DNA of 64,000 nt from Sulfurimonas denitrificans DSM 1251 (GCF_000012965.1 NC_007575.1:1240001-1304000), one strand, 5' to 3'. Numbered from the stretch's first letter, positions 1 through 8,002 are shown. The notes: a model not told the origin generated them from the letters alone. Made by a program: numbers and translations.

Positions 1-263
1 GTTAAATCTTGGTATGGAAGAGCAACATTTATAACTATGCTCGGCTTACATGAGTTTATAAGTTTTATTACCTCTTCTGTGGAGTCAGCATTAACAGAAG
101 CCACCTCAATATCTGCATTTGGCAGTTCATCTTTTATATCTTGACACTTTTTAAGTGTTCTACTTGCCAAAACTATTTTTCCAAAAACATCCGCGTTTTG
201 TACACATTTATATACAACAACGCGACTTACTCCGCCTGCGCCTATTATTAATGTTGTTCTCAA
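1..263 (-). CDS. Carboxynorspermidine synthase / saccharopine dehydrogenase-like (5' part only)
   Basis: The gene runs off the left edge, so only about 87 N-terminal residues are visible. They form a Rossmann nucleotide-binding start (IIGAGGVSRVVVYKC) followed by a second strand ending in ASR, and then INVALPYQDL. This matches the saccharopine-dehydrogenase-like family used in Campylobacterota and Vibrio as carboxynorspermidine synthase, which condenses aspartate semialdehyde with a diamine in polyamine synthesis. The start is a TTG at 263-261, preceded by AAAGGAT, because no upstream ATG fits the family N-terminus. The catalytic domain lies outside the window, so saccharopine dehydrogenase proper cannot be excluded, although lysine metabolism through saccharopine would be unexpected here. 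Confidence 0.75.
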   Translation of the reverse strand, partial: MRTTLIIGAGGVSRVVVYKCVQNADVFGKIVLASRTLKKCQDIKDELPNADIEVASVNADSTEEVIKLINSCKPSIVINVALPYQDL

Positions 264-292
264 ATCTACATCCTTTTTTACTAATATCACGC

Positions 293-360
293 CAATCAAA
301 ACGAGTTTTGATTGACTACGCTAGCCGCTATGGCACTAAAGCTTGACGCATAAAGCGTCA
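293..360. repeat. 68-nt two-hairpin intergenic element, copy A
   Basis: Read on the + strand it is a perfect 10-bp hairpin (293-302 with 305-314, CAATCAAAAC/GTTTTGATTG), a core at 315-343 containing TACGCTAGCCGCTATGGC and CACTAAAGC, and a second perfect hairpin (344-349 with 355-360, TGACGC/GCGTCA). A second 68-nt copy lies at 29950-30017 in the other orientation. Its core matches closely, while its hairpins differ in sequence but still pair. It fills the gap downstream of the LplT/acyltransferase gene and might act as a terminator, but there is no clear T-run. Confidence 0.6.
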
Positions 361-366
361 GATTAA

Positions 367-2172
367 TTAACATTTTAAATTTACTACCATCTCTCTAAGC
401 TCTTCTGGGGTTATCGTCCCAGTTATTGGCTCTCCAAAATAGAGAGTTATCTCTCTTTTTTTCAAAAAACATCTTCTTGCATCGCCTTTATGTCTTGCAA
501 AAAGACTGCCAAAAACTCCATCGATATAAAAAGGAACTATTACACTTCCACTTCTATCGATAAACTCATAACCTCTATAAAATTTTGATACATCAGAACT
601 TCTAGATATTTCACCCTCTGGAAATATGGCTACTATTTTACCATTTTTTAATTTCATTGAGGTTTCAACAAACGAATTTTTTGACGCTCTTTGCGATACA
701 GGAATAAGTTCTGCCAACTTAAATGCCCAGTTTAAAAGTTTATGCTTATAGATATCTTTGTCTATAATGTAGCTAATACGTCTCTCAAGCGGAAGCTGTA
801 ATATAAACCAGTCAATCCAACTTACATGATTGCCTATAAGCATAATAGCTCCACTAGGCTCAACATTTTCAAGTCCGACATAGTTAAACTTATATCTAAT
901 CCTAAAAAGAAGTTCAAAAAATGCCCAAAAACTCATAACAAAGTATCTTTTAAATAGTTTAATACTTAGATAAACTCCAGTTATCATCATCAGATAAAAA
1001 AGAGATGTTGCATCTACTCCAAAATAGGCGAAAATTGTTGTTAACATCAAAAAAGCAAACATAAAAAGAGTCTGTATAAAATTATTTCCTGCCAAAATTG
1101 TACCTAAATGTATGTTTGGAGATAAGAGTTGTATTTTTGCGTTTAGCGGAACTATCAAGACTCCACTGAAGAGTCCAAAAAATATAAACTCTAAGGATAA
1201 AAGAGTTATGGATGAAGTATGTGGAATAAAAAATAGCACCACAGCTATACCAAAAGCGCTAAGAGCCGATAAGCCCATATTTACATAATACTTTGATAAA
1301 TTTGCTGCAATTACTGAGCCAAAAACTATACCCAAAACAGCCAGTGCCATAACACCTTGAACTGTTATGGCATTTGTAATACCGAGCTTACCCTTTGCAT
1401 ACTCTCCAAAAATTGCTAAAACAACTTGAGAAATAGACCAAAAAAGACTAAGCGCTATGATTGCATCAAAAATCTCTTTTTTTCTCATTATCATAATCAT
1501 ATTTTTCTTGAGATATTCGCCTCTAATATATCTCTTAAAGACAAACTCTCTCTTAGTCGCTTCTATCATCTTATTTGGCAGTTTTGAAGCCAAAATATAC
1601 TCAACAACCGAGCCAAGAACTAAAAGCCATCCAAGCGGTGCAATTACATGTAAAATATCTTCTTTGGTAGAAAAATTATCCCCTAAGAGCATCTCAAATA
1701 AAACGGTATAAAAAATGATTCCAAGCAAAATTGCGGCGGTGGTTGTGGCTTGAATGGCACCATTTCCAGCACTTATATATTTAACGCCAACTAGTTCTTT
1801 TATATAGCCATATTTTGCTGGTCCATAGATTGCGCTTTGAAGTGCAAGTAAAAATGTCAGAGCAAAAGCTGTAAAAAACCAACCTTGATAATATGAGTAT
1901 GTAATTAAAAGTGTTATAAATACAGCTAGAAGCGCTGAGTACTTCATGATGATATTTTTTGCAAATCTATCTGCTAAAAATCCAGAGGGAGAAAAGGCAA
2001 GGATAAATGGAAGCAGAATAAGAGCGTTTACAACTGCGGTAAATATTATCTGCTCTGATCCTTCATAAGTTTTAAAAACAGTATTTTGGATGATTATTTT
2101 ATGCCCTAAATCCGTAAAAGCATTTAAAAAAACCACAAAAAGATAGTTTATAATACCTACTATTTTAAACAT
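367..2172 (-). CDS. MFS lysophospholipid transporter (LplT-like) fused to PlsC-type acyltransferase
   Basis: The product has 601 residues and two parts. Residues 1 to about 410 are a twelve-helix major-facilitator domain resembling LplT, the lysophospholipid flippase. Residues about 430-601 are a glycerophospholipid acyltransferase with the NHVSWID motif (HxxxxD catalytic pair) and the substrate motif FPEGEIS. In E. coli LplT imports lysophospholipid and the separate Aas re-acylates it, so the fusion probably imports and repairs lysophospholipids at the inner membrane. The acyl-ACP synthetase half of Aas is absent. A related truncated ACP-acyltransferase protein lies at 58641-59849. The gene is 13 bp downstream of the DUF695/RraB gene and probably co-transcribed with it. 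Confidence 0.8.
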   Translation of the reverse strand: MFKIVGIINYLFVVFLNAFTDLGHKIIIQNTVFKTYEGSEQIIFTAVVNALILLPFILAFSPSGFLADRFAKNIIMKYSALLAVFITLLITYSYYQGWFFTAFALTFLLALQSAIYGPAKYGYIKELVGVKYISAGNGAIQATTTAAILLGIIFYTVLFEMLLGDNFSTKEDILHVIAPLGWLLVLGSVVEYILASKLPNKMIEATKREFVFKRYIRGEYLKKNMIMIMRKKEIFDAIIALSLFWSISQVVLAIFGEYAKGKLGITNAITVQGVMALAVLGIVFGSVIAANLSKYYVNMGLSALSAFGIAVVLFFIPHTSSITLLSLEFIFFGLFSGVLIVPLNAKIQLLSPNIHLGTILAGNNFIQTLFMFAFLMLTTIFAYFGVDATSLFYLMMITGVYLSIKLFKRYFVMSFWAFFELLFRIRYKFNYVGLENVEPSGAIMLIGNHVSWIDWFILQLPLERRISYIIDKDIYKHKLLNWAFKLAELIPVSQRASKNSFVETSMKLKNGKIVAIFPEGEISRSSDVSKFYRGYEFIDRSGSVIVPFYIDGVFGSLFARHKGDARRCFLKKREITLYFGEPITGTITPEELREMVVNLKC

Positions 2173-2185
2173 ATTTTTTTACTCT

Positions 2186-2905
2186 TTAGCTATCTTGGTT
2201 AGCTAATGTAGTACTCCAGCCCTCATAATACCCATGCTCTTTTTTGATTAACTCATAAAGCTCTTCAACAACGTTTTTTACTTCATCGTTTTGTATAGTA
2301 TGCTCTTTTACAAGTGCCACTCCATGGTCAAACTCTTCACTGCTAACATCATCTTTAAACTCAAATCCGCAAAGAAGAGCATTTGCAACAAACCTCTCTT
2401 TTTGAGTAGCTGTATCAAAAGAGGCGTAATGCTCTACATCCCTTTTAACGTCAAGTTTATCACCCTCTTCTTGAAGTAAAAAGATTATCTTATCACTCTC
2501 AATATGGCAAAATTCTAATTCACTTGGGAAAAGATTATGCTGATAAAAATCCCATTTTGCATCTTTTACAACACTGCTTTCATATTTGTACCCGCTCTCT
2601 TTGAGCATTTTTGAAATGATTGTCTCTAATTTTTTTGCATCTTTTGCATAAAAATAGAACTCATTCCAATCATCTTTTACTCTAGAACCTGCATATACCG
2701 CTCTGTTTTCGTGTTCTAGCGCAACGATAAGAGACTCTTTAGTCTCAAAAAAAACTTCAAAACTATCAAAGTTTTCACTAATATTTCCAAACTTTACAAA
2801 GATACTGCAAAGCCAAGGATATAACTCTTTTTGAGACTCTATCTCTACATCAGCTTCTATCGCTACTAAAATTCCATCTTCAACTCTATTAAAAAATTCT
2901 CTCAT
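2186..2905 (-). CDS. DUF695 plus RraB-like domain protein
   Basis: A 239-residue cytoplasmic protein with no signal peptide. Residues 1 to about 120 resemble DUF695 (acidic, ending in a YKYESS strand). Residues about 125-235 resemble the RraB family, including the C-terminal YYEGW signature. RraB inhibits RNase E in E. coli. Campylobacterota are generally described as using RNase J/Y rather than RNase E, so the partner here is unknown and a direct RNase E role should not be assumed. It starts 163 bp from the divergent porin gene, and the intergenic Fur-like palindrome could affect both. Function beyond the domain match is not established. Confidence 0.65.
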   Translation of the reverse strand: MREFFNRVEDGILVAIEADVEIESQKELYPWLCSIFVKFGNISENFDSFEVFFETKESLIVALEHENRAVYAGSRVKDDWNEFYFYAKDAKKLETIISKMLKESGYKYESSVVKDAKWDFYQHNLFPSELEFCHIESDKIIFLLQEEGDKLDVKRDVEHYASFDTATQKERFVANALLCGFEFKDDVSSEEFDHGVALVKEHTIQNDEVKNVVEELYELIKKEHGYYEGWSTTLANQDS

Positions 2906-2969
2906 ATTTCTCTTTGGTTTTATTTTTATTTAATTATAGCCAAGATTAAAAAATAAAGATTAATTTTAT

Positions 2970-2984
2970 CGATAATGATTATCG
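2970..2984. promoter_or_regulatory. Fur-box-like palindrome
   Basis: CGATAATGATTATCG has two perfectly complementary 7-base arms around one central base. It shares the GATAAT/ATTATC arms of the Fur consensus. It sits about 85 bp before the porin start and 65 bp before the divergent DUF695/RraB gene, where a repressor could block one or both promoters. Iron control is inferred from the sequence only. Confidence 0.65.
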
Positions 2985-3032
2985 TTTTAATGTAAGATTA
3001 AGATTTTTTTATTACAATTCTCAAAATTAATT

Positions 3033-3055
3033 ATGATATGAATTATCGTAATCAT
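3033..3055. promoter_or_regulatory. Possible second, degenerate Fur-like site
   Basis: A weaker imperfect palindrome, from ATGATATGAATTATCG to TAATCAT, lies 14 bp before the porin start codon and contains GATAT, AATTATC and GTAATC hexamer-like units. It could extend Fur occupancy from the perfect site at 2970-2984, but AT-rich DNA produces such matches easily. Confidence 0.3.
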
Positions 3056-3068
3056 CAAAGGAATTAAC

Positions 3069-4301
3069 ATGAGATTTTTTACAAACAAAACACAGCTTAG
3101 TTTGGCAGCAGCCCTGATATTATCCTCTACACTTTCTGCAGATACCGCTTCAGATATTTTGGAGTTAAAACAAGAAATAGCGGATCTTCGTGAGCAGACT
3201 AAGATTCTAACAAACGAAACTAGCAACCTTCAAACAGGGTTTAACTACACAACGGTTGATACTGAGGCTTCACATAGTGGATTGGGCGCGGCAGCATCAA
3301 AAGTCTATTATTCAAAATCTCCACTTAGTATTGGTGGTTACGGAGAAATGTATTATTCCCATACTAATTCAGATAGTGGTAATTCTTCAAAGGTAGATGT
3401 TTACAGATTTGTTCCATATATAGGTTACAAGTTTTCTGATAACATTATTTTAAATGCAGAGCTTGAGTTTGAGCATGGTGGTGTTGAAAACAACAATGGT
3501 ACTTCGGAGGGAGGAGAAGTAATTGTTGAATTTATGTATCTTGATTTTCTATTAAATAAAAATGCAAATATACGAGTTGGAAATATGCTTATGCCAATGG
3601 GTCTTATAAATGAAAGACATGAACCAACACTTTTCAACACCGTACAAAGACCATTAACTGCAAAATATTTGATTCCATCAACATGGAATGAGAGCGGCAT
3701 TATGCTCTATGGAGATATTACTGAAGATTTTAAATACAAAATTGCTGGAATAACTTCACTTGATTCATCAATAGACAATGATAAAAACTGGCTTAGAGAT
3801 GCAAGAGGTGGCTCTCTAACAAACAATAATCCTGAACTAGGAGTAGTCGCAAGAATTGACTATACAGGTGTAAATGGATTATTGGTAGGTGCCTCTGCTT
3901 ATGCAGATTCTGATATTAATATTTTTGATGTTCATGCGGATTATAGTGTTGGGGCGTTTAGAAGTTATGGTACATACTCCATAGCAAATCGTTCAGAGGC
4001 TTTGGAACTTGCAGGTATTCTTTCTCAAAAAAAAGCTAAGGGTGGCTTTTTAAATTTAAGTTATGACATGTTTTCATTTATATCATCAGAAGATAAACTT
4101 CCAGTTTTTATACAGTACGAGAGCGTAAATCCAGCATATGAGTTAACAGACGGCAGCTCATTAGATGCAATTAAAACTACAACATTTGGTATAAACTATT
4201 TTCCTCATTCTCAGGTTGTTCTAAAAGCTGATTATGCAATGCAGAGTCAGGGAAGCGTTGATTCAGATACTTTTAGTCTTTCTATGGGCTTTATATTTTA
4301 A
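3069..4301 (+). CDS. Outer-membrane porin, Porin_O_P-like
   Basis: A 410-residue protein with a signal peptide ending near residue 24 (STLSADT), then a short coiled coil (about 25-55, ILELKQEIADLREQ), then alternating beta strands to a C-terminal phenylalanine (SLSMGFIF), as expected for an outer-membrane barrel. The coiled coil followed by a barrel recalls trimeric phosphate-selective-type porins. The substrate is not readable from the sequence. The Fur-like palindrome upstream suggests expression under iron limitation. An FMN-binding-domain protein and two membrane proteins follow on the same strand after a hairpin and a second promoter-like sequence, so they may be separately transcribed. 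Confidence 0.75.
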   Translation: MRFFTNKTQLSLAAALILSSTLSADTASDILELKQEIADLREQTKILTNETSNLQTGFNYTTVDTEASHSGLGAAASKVYYSKSPLSIGGYGEMYYSHTNSDSGNSSKVDVYRFVPYIGYKFSDNIILNAELEFEHGGVENNNGTSEGGEVIVEFMYLDFLLNKNANIRVGNMLMPMGLINERHEPTLFNTVQRPLTAKYLIPSTWNESGIMLYGDITEDFKYKIAGITSLDSSIDNDKNWLRDARGGSLTNNNPELGVVARIDYTGVNGLLVGASAYADSDINIFDVHADYSVGAFRSYGTYSIANRSEALELAGILSQKKAKGGFLNLSYDMFSFISSEDKLPVFIQYESVNPAYELTDGSSLDAIKTTTFGINYFPHSQVVLKADYAMQSQGSVDSDTFSLSMGFIF

Positions 4302-4314
4302 AATATTTTATTTT

Positions 4315-4335
4315 GCGCTGTTATTGACACAGCGC
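4315..4335 (+). terminator. Hairpin after the porin gene
   Basis: A perfect 7-bp stem GCGCTGT/ACAGCGC with a 7-nt loop lies 14 bp after the porin stop. It is not followed by a T-run on the + strand, so it may attenuate or protect the 3' end rather than terminate fully. Confidence 0.4.
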
Positions 4336-4336
4336 A

Positions 4337-4365
4337 TTGACAAAAAAAAAATTATTTTATACAAT
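4337..4365 (+). promoter_or_regulatory. Sigma-70-type promoter before the FMN-binding gene
   Basis: TTGACA at 4337-4342 and TACAAT at 4360-4365 are separated by 17 bp. The predicted start of transcription, about 4372, is 20 bp before the ATG at 4392. No Fur-like site is visible at this promoter. Confidence 0.5.
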
Positions 4366-4391
4366 CAAAGAAAATTAGGGACGACATCATC

Positions 4392-4892
4392 ATGAAGCAT
4401 ATTTCACTTTTTTTTCTCATATTTTTGGCACTTCCTTTAAGTGCCAAACTACTTATACTTCCAGCAGAAGCTATGCAGAAAAATTATGGACCCGAAGCAA
4501 CAATTAGTGAAGAAAATTTATTGCTTACAAACGCTCAAGCACAAAAAATACAACAAGAATCAAAAACAAAATTATCTACCAACATTGTTAAAGTATTTAA
4601 AGCTACAAAAAATAGTACTACTCTAGGCTATGGGATTCTTATAAATGAAAAAGTACGCTCTAAAAATGCTGTCGTTTTATATGTTATTTCCGACGAATCA
4701 ACTTTAAAAAGTATTGAGATTGTAGCTTTTAATGAGCCTATGGAGTATTTACCATCAAAAAAGTGGGTTTTACAGCTTAGTAGCACAGGCGATGTGCCAA
4801 ATACTACAGGGGCAACCATGAGTGCAAAAAACATAATAGACGGTTCCAAAAAAGCTCTCGCTATCTATAAAGAAATGCTTAAAGGCAAATAG
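4392..4892 (+). CDS. Secreted FMN-binding domain protein (RnfG/NqrC-like flavinylation target)
   Basis: A 166-residue protein with an N-terminal signal sequence (FFLIFLALPLSAK) and an FMN-binding domain of the kind found in NqrC and RnfG. The C-terminal motif TTGATMSA matches the S/T-G-A-T-x-S/T sequence in which ApbE attaches FMN covalently through phosphodiester linkage to the threonine, here about Thr142. That would make it a periplasmic one-electron or hydride carrier. An ApbE gene lies about 900 bp away on the other strand, which supports flavinylation. The stop codon overlaps the GTG of the following membrane gene, so the two are probably translationally coupled. Its redox partner is not known. 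Confidence 0.8.
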   Translation: MKHISLFFLIFLALPLSAKLLILPAEAMQKNYGPEATISEENLLLTNAQAQKIQQESKTKLSTNIVKVFKATKNSTTLGYGILINEKVRSKNAVVLYVISDESTLKSIEIVAFNEPMEYLPSKKWVLQLSSTGDVPNTTGATMSAKNIIDGSKKALAIYKEMLKGK

Positions 4893-5365
4893 TGAAATTT
4901 ACTGTTATAAAAAATATCCAAAAAAATAGTCCTATGAGCCTTATTTTACGAGGCTTCCTTCTTTTTATACTTATTTATCTTATCTCTGATATTTTTGTTT
5001 TAAAGTCAAGTTTTGGGATTAGCTTTGATGGAGTAAACTCAACACTCTTTGGGAATGAAGAGTTATATATAGACGCTATAAATGAAGCCTCATTTTTAGA
5101 GTTTTGGCACACTCAAATTTTCTTTATCATGATGATTTTACTAACTCTTAGCTCGATTTTTATAAGAGTTGCAAACAGAAGCAGAGCCATTTTAACAAAT
5201 GCACTAATGCTCAGTGCTATCGCTTCACTCATCTCACTTCCTCTTGCTTTTTATCTATCAAACTTTTTTACAAATATATATGTCATAACATATTTTTTCT
5301 GGCACGCTATTGCTTTATATATGATTTTATATGCTCTGTGGAAACTAAATGCAACAAGCGTATAA
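4892..5365 (+). CDS. Four-helix membrane protein, first of a paralogous pair
   Basis: A 157-residue hydrophobic protein with four predicted membrane segments (about 18-37, 68-92, 98-120 and 126-150). I recognise no named family. GTG at 4892 is taken as the start because it overlaps the preceding stop (TAGTG). The segment from about Phe41 to Glu57, ending in FGNEE, aligns with the next gene's segment ending in IGNEE, and a histidine follows at the start of helix 2 in both (His73 here). His138 lies in helix 4. The histidines could be haem or metal ligands, but no C-x2-C-H or other decisive motif is present. Context suggests an electron-transfer partner of the FMN protein. Confidence 0.6.
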   Translation: MKFTVIKNIQKNSPMSLILRGFLLFILIYLISDIFVLKSSFGISFDGVNSTLFGNEELYIDAINEASFLEFWHTQIFFIMMILLTLSSIFIRVANRSRAILTNALMLSAIASLISLPLAFYLSNFFTNIYVITYFFWHAIALYMILYALWKLNATSV

Positions 5366-5789
5366 ACTCTCAATTTTTTACTATTTACTATTTTCTTTAC
5401 TTCTAATTTTTAGTGCTGTGATGCTCTTTGAGCACAAAATCGGATTTAGCTATAACTCTGTTTTGGAGTACTATATCGGAAATGAAGAGAAGTTTATTCC
5501 AGCTCAGAGTGCTGCTGGAATCTTAAAGATTGTTTTGCCACATATCTTTGTATTTGGACTCTTGACAATGGTTCTTTTACACTTTTTAGTATTTACAAAC
5601 CTAAAGAGCAGAAGAGTTTTTTTAATACTGATTTATGCTACTTTTGCCACTGCTTTTTTAGAGATTTTTGCACCATTTATGATTATTAGCGGATGGTGGT
5701 TTTTTGCATATATAAAACTACTCTTTTTTTTCCTTTTTTTAGCTCTAACACTCTTTATTTTATGGCTTTTATTTAGAAAAATTAGATAG
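5349..5789 (+). CDS. Four-helix membrane protein, second of a paralogous pair
   Basis: A 146-residue protein with four predicted membrane segments (about 8-27, 62-82, 88-112 and 115-142) and a basic C-terminus. It overlaps the preceding gene by 17 bp. The loop after helix 1 (IGFSYNSV then IGNEE) resembles that of its neighbour, which points to an old tandem duplication. His65 is near the equivalent of His73 there, and His78 lies further along the same helix. No known family is recognised. Its 3' end overlaps the convergent apbE gene by 21 bp. Confidence 0.6.
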   Translation: MQQAYKLSIFYYLLFSLLLIFSAVMLFEHKIGFSYNSVLEYYIGNEEKFIPAQSAAGILKIVLPHIFVFGLLTMVLLHFLVFTNLKSRRVFLILIYATFATAFLEIFAPFMIISGWWFFAYIKLLFFFLFLALTLFILWLLFRKIR

Positions 5790-6707
5790 ATTTTTTACGT
5801 ATGAAGCTATATTTTTACTTATTACTATCTCTTTATCACTCTGCACAATGATATAAGCGACATCAAGAGTATCTAAAAACTCATACGCTTTATTTGTTGG
5901 CATAACAGAGGCAGCCGTTGCATAAGCATCTAAAGAAGCGCTAGAGAGAGAACTTATAAGCGTTATAGAGGCAAAAAGCATTTGTGGTTTTTTCGCTTTT
6001 GGATCAATTAGATGATTATTCTCTTTTGATAAAATATATCTATTGTAGTTTCCACTCGTTGAGATACCCATATCACTTTTAAGTGTCTCAAATGAGAGTA
6101 GTCTAGACTCTTCATCAAAGGGGTTTTGAACCTCTATCTTACATGTAGATAAACATCTTATATCTCCACTTGCAGAGATTATCGCATCATCTACTTGCAT
6201 TTTCTTTAAATAGTCTGCTACTTTTTGGACACCAAAACCTTTTCCCATACCACCCAAATCTACTTTCATCCCATCTTCTATAAACGCCTCTTTTTCATTA
6301 AACTTAAGAGCATTAAAATCAATTTTAGCACTCTTTAACTCCGAAGCACTTGCAACCCTTTCATCCTCGCCAAATCTATACAAATCTTTTGTAATTGAGC
6401 CAACTGTTATATCAAAATAGCCATAACTTACTTTATAGTAATATTTACATAAAGATAGCGCCTCGTATAAATAAGCATCTAAAGATACATGTAGATTTTT
6501 ATTTAATAGAAAAACTTTTGCGTCTTTGTTATATGAAGAGAGAGACATATCTACACTTTTCATAATTTCAAAACCATCTTCAATGTATTTTTCGTTTTTT
6601 TTATCGGTTTTTATTGTTATGAAAGTGGACATTATAACTTGTGTACGAGAAGTTGTTTTGGCTTCTAGGAGCCAAAACATAGATAAGAGTAAAAAAAGAA
6701 GTTTCAA
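5769..6707 (-). CDS. apbE: FAD:protein FMN transferase ApbE
   Basis: A 312-residue protein with a hydrophobic N-terminal signal (LLFLLLSMFWLLEAK), so it acts on the periplasmic side. Family motifs are in order: LGGMGKGFGV (usually LGGIAKGYAV), an ASGDIR strand, HLIDPKA, and SSASLDAYATAASVM in the metal/active-site region. ApbE cleaves FAD and attaches FMN to a threonine of FMN-binding domains. The nearest candidate target is the protein at 4392-4892. It lies 15 bp downstream of ribB on the same strand, so flavin synthesis and flavin transfer are likely co-expressed. Confidence 0.9.
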   Translation of the reverse strand: MKLLFLLLSMFWLLEAKTTSRTQVIMSTFITIKTDKKNEKYIEDGFEIMKSVDMSLSSYNKDAKVFLLNKNLHVSLDAYLYEALSLCKYYYKVSYGYFDITVGSITKDLYRFGEDERVASASELKSAKIDFNALKFNEKEAFIEDGMKVDLGGMGKGFGVQKVADYLKKMQVDDAIISASGDIRCLSTCKIEVQNPFDEESRLLSFETLKSDMGISTSGNYNRYILSKENNHLIDPKAKKPQMLFASITLISSLSSASLDAYATAASVMPTNKAYEFLDTLDVAYIIVQSDKEIVISKNIASYVKNLSNFSK

Positions 6708-6722
6708 GGTCTAAAAAATGTG

Positions 6723-7751
6723 CTAAATATCTATAATTTCATTTATCTCTAAAGCAAATCCACTAAGCCCTACAAATTCAGTATGGCTAGAAGATGAGAG
6801 AAGATTCATCTTTGAGATACCAAAAGACTTAAGTATCTGAGCCCCTATTCCAAACTCTTTCATCGCAGCGTTATCGTTGTGTGTTGGCTTATTTATAAAG
6901 ATAAGAACTCCACTGTTTTGTTTTAGATACTCTATGGAAGAGATAAGGTTGTGGTATTTTTTTTGATTTAGTAAAAGTTCTATATCTGGTATAACATTAT
7001 GAACTCTTACATTTGCTACTGATGTAATTTTATGAAAAACAATCGCAGTGTGTTCTATCTTATCGTGATCTAAAAAAGTGTGTTTTTTAACTTTCGTATC
7101 AAAAAATTCTATCTCCTCAACACTAGCTTCACTTACAAGCCTCTCATTAGCAAGACGATACTCAACTATATCAGAGATAAAAACTGTTTTAAGGTTATGT
7201 TTCTCTCCAAATATATCAAGATCATCACGACGAGCCATAGTGCCATCTTCTTTTATTATCTCGCATATAACAGCTGACTCACTAAGCCCAGCTAAACGAC
7301 ACAAATCAACAGAGCCTTCAGTATGTCCAGTTCTAACAAGCGTTCCACCGTCTTTTGCTATAAGAGGAAATATATGCCCAGGTTTTACAAGCTCATCTGC
7401 ATGACTTATAGGATTTGCCAAAATCTTAATAGTATCGTCTCTCTCTCCAGCAGATATACCAGTGAGCGCATTTTTTGCATCAACAGAGACCGTAAATGCT
7501 GTCTCATAAGAAGATGTGTTTGAGCTTACCATCGGGTTTAATGCAAGTCTTGTTGCAATAGATCTGTTTATCGCAACACAAATAAGTCCTCTTGCATGTG
7601 TAGCCATAAAGTTTACATGCACAGGAGTAGAAAATGCTGAAGCATAAACTAAATCGCCCTCATTTTCTCTATCTTCATCATCTATCATGATAACCATTCG
7701 CCCTCGTTTTATCTCTTCAATAGCCTCTAATACTCTTTGTGTAGGTGTCAT
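6723..7751 (-). CDS. ribB: 3,4-dihydroxy-2-butanone 4-phosphate synthase with vestigial GTP cyclohydrolase II domain
   Basis: A 342-residue protein. Residues 1 to about 205 carry RibB hallmarks: DDEDRENEGD (metal and substrate binding), MATHARGLICV, and RTGHTEGSVDLCRLAG. The C-terminal third aligns with GTP cyclohydrolase II only at its end (EFGIGAQILKSFGI and GLSGFALEI). The zinc-binding cysteines and the GSLRCDC-type core are missing, so the RibA reaction is almost certainly lost, as I recall for RibBA of other Campylobacterota. It makes the four-carbon precursor of riboflavin. I see no FMN riboswitch in the upstream 150 bp. Confidence 0.88.
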   Translation of the reverse strand: MTPTQRVLEAIEEIKRGRMVIMIDDEDRENEGDLVYASAFSTPVHVNFMATHARGLICVAINRSIATRLALNPMVSSNTSSYETAFTVSVDAKNALTGISAGERDDTIKILANPISHADELVKPGHIFPLIAKDGGTLVRTGHTEGSVDLCRLAGLSESAVICEIIKEDGTMARRDDLDIFGEKHNLKTVFISDIVEYRLANERLVSEASVEEIEFFDTKVKKHTFLDHDKIEHTAIVFHKITSVANVRVHNVIPDIELLLNQKKYHNLISSIEYLKQNSGVLIFINKPTHNDNAAMKEFGIGAQILKSFGISKMNLLSSSSHTEFVGLSGFALEINEIIDI

Positions 7752-7841
7752 ATATACTTCTTTGTTTTAATTGCGCAGATTATATATAAATGTTGATTAA
7801 ATTTAGTTCAAACCACTTTTTATAATTTAACAATGGTTTAC

Positions 7842-7870
7842 TTGACAAAGATAGCTTATTTGCCTATAAT
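7842..7870 (+). promoter_or_regulatory. Near-consensus sigma-70 promoter of the tRNA cluster
   Basis: TTGACA at 7842-7847 and TATAAT at 7865-7870 have exactly 17 bp between them. The tRNA begins 37 bp after the -10 box. Perfect -35 boxes are unusual in this lineage and fit a strongly expressed stable RNA. Confidence 0.8.
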
Positions 7871-7907
7871 TCCACTCCAACAAACGAATTAAATTTGTTT
7901 GTAATGA

Positions 7908-7984
<77 letters not shown>

Positions 7985-8002
7985 ATTTTCTACTTTAAAT
8001 GA

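Noticed and set aside
293-360. Integron attC site
   Set aside because: Length and hairpins fit loosely, but there is no GTTRRRY/RYYYAAC core pair and no integrase in the window.
7752-7841. FMN riboswitch before ribB
   Set aside because: The roughly 90-150 bp upstream is AT-rich with no RFN-type conserved blocks such as AGGATAC or CCGAC.
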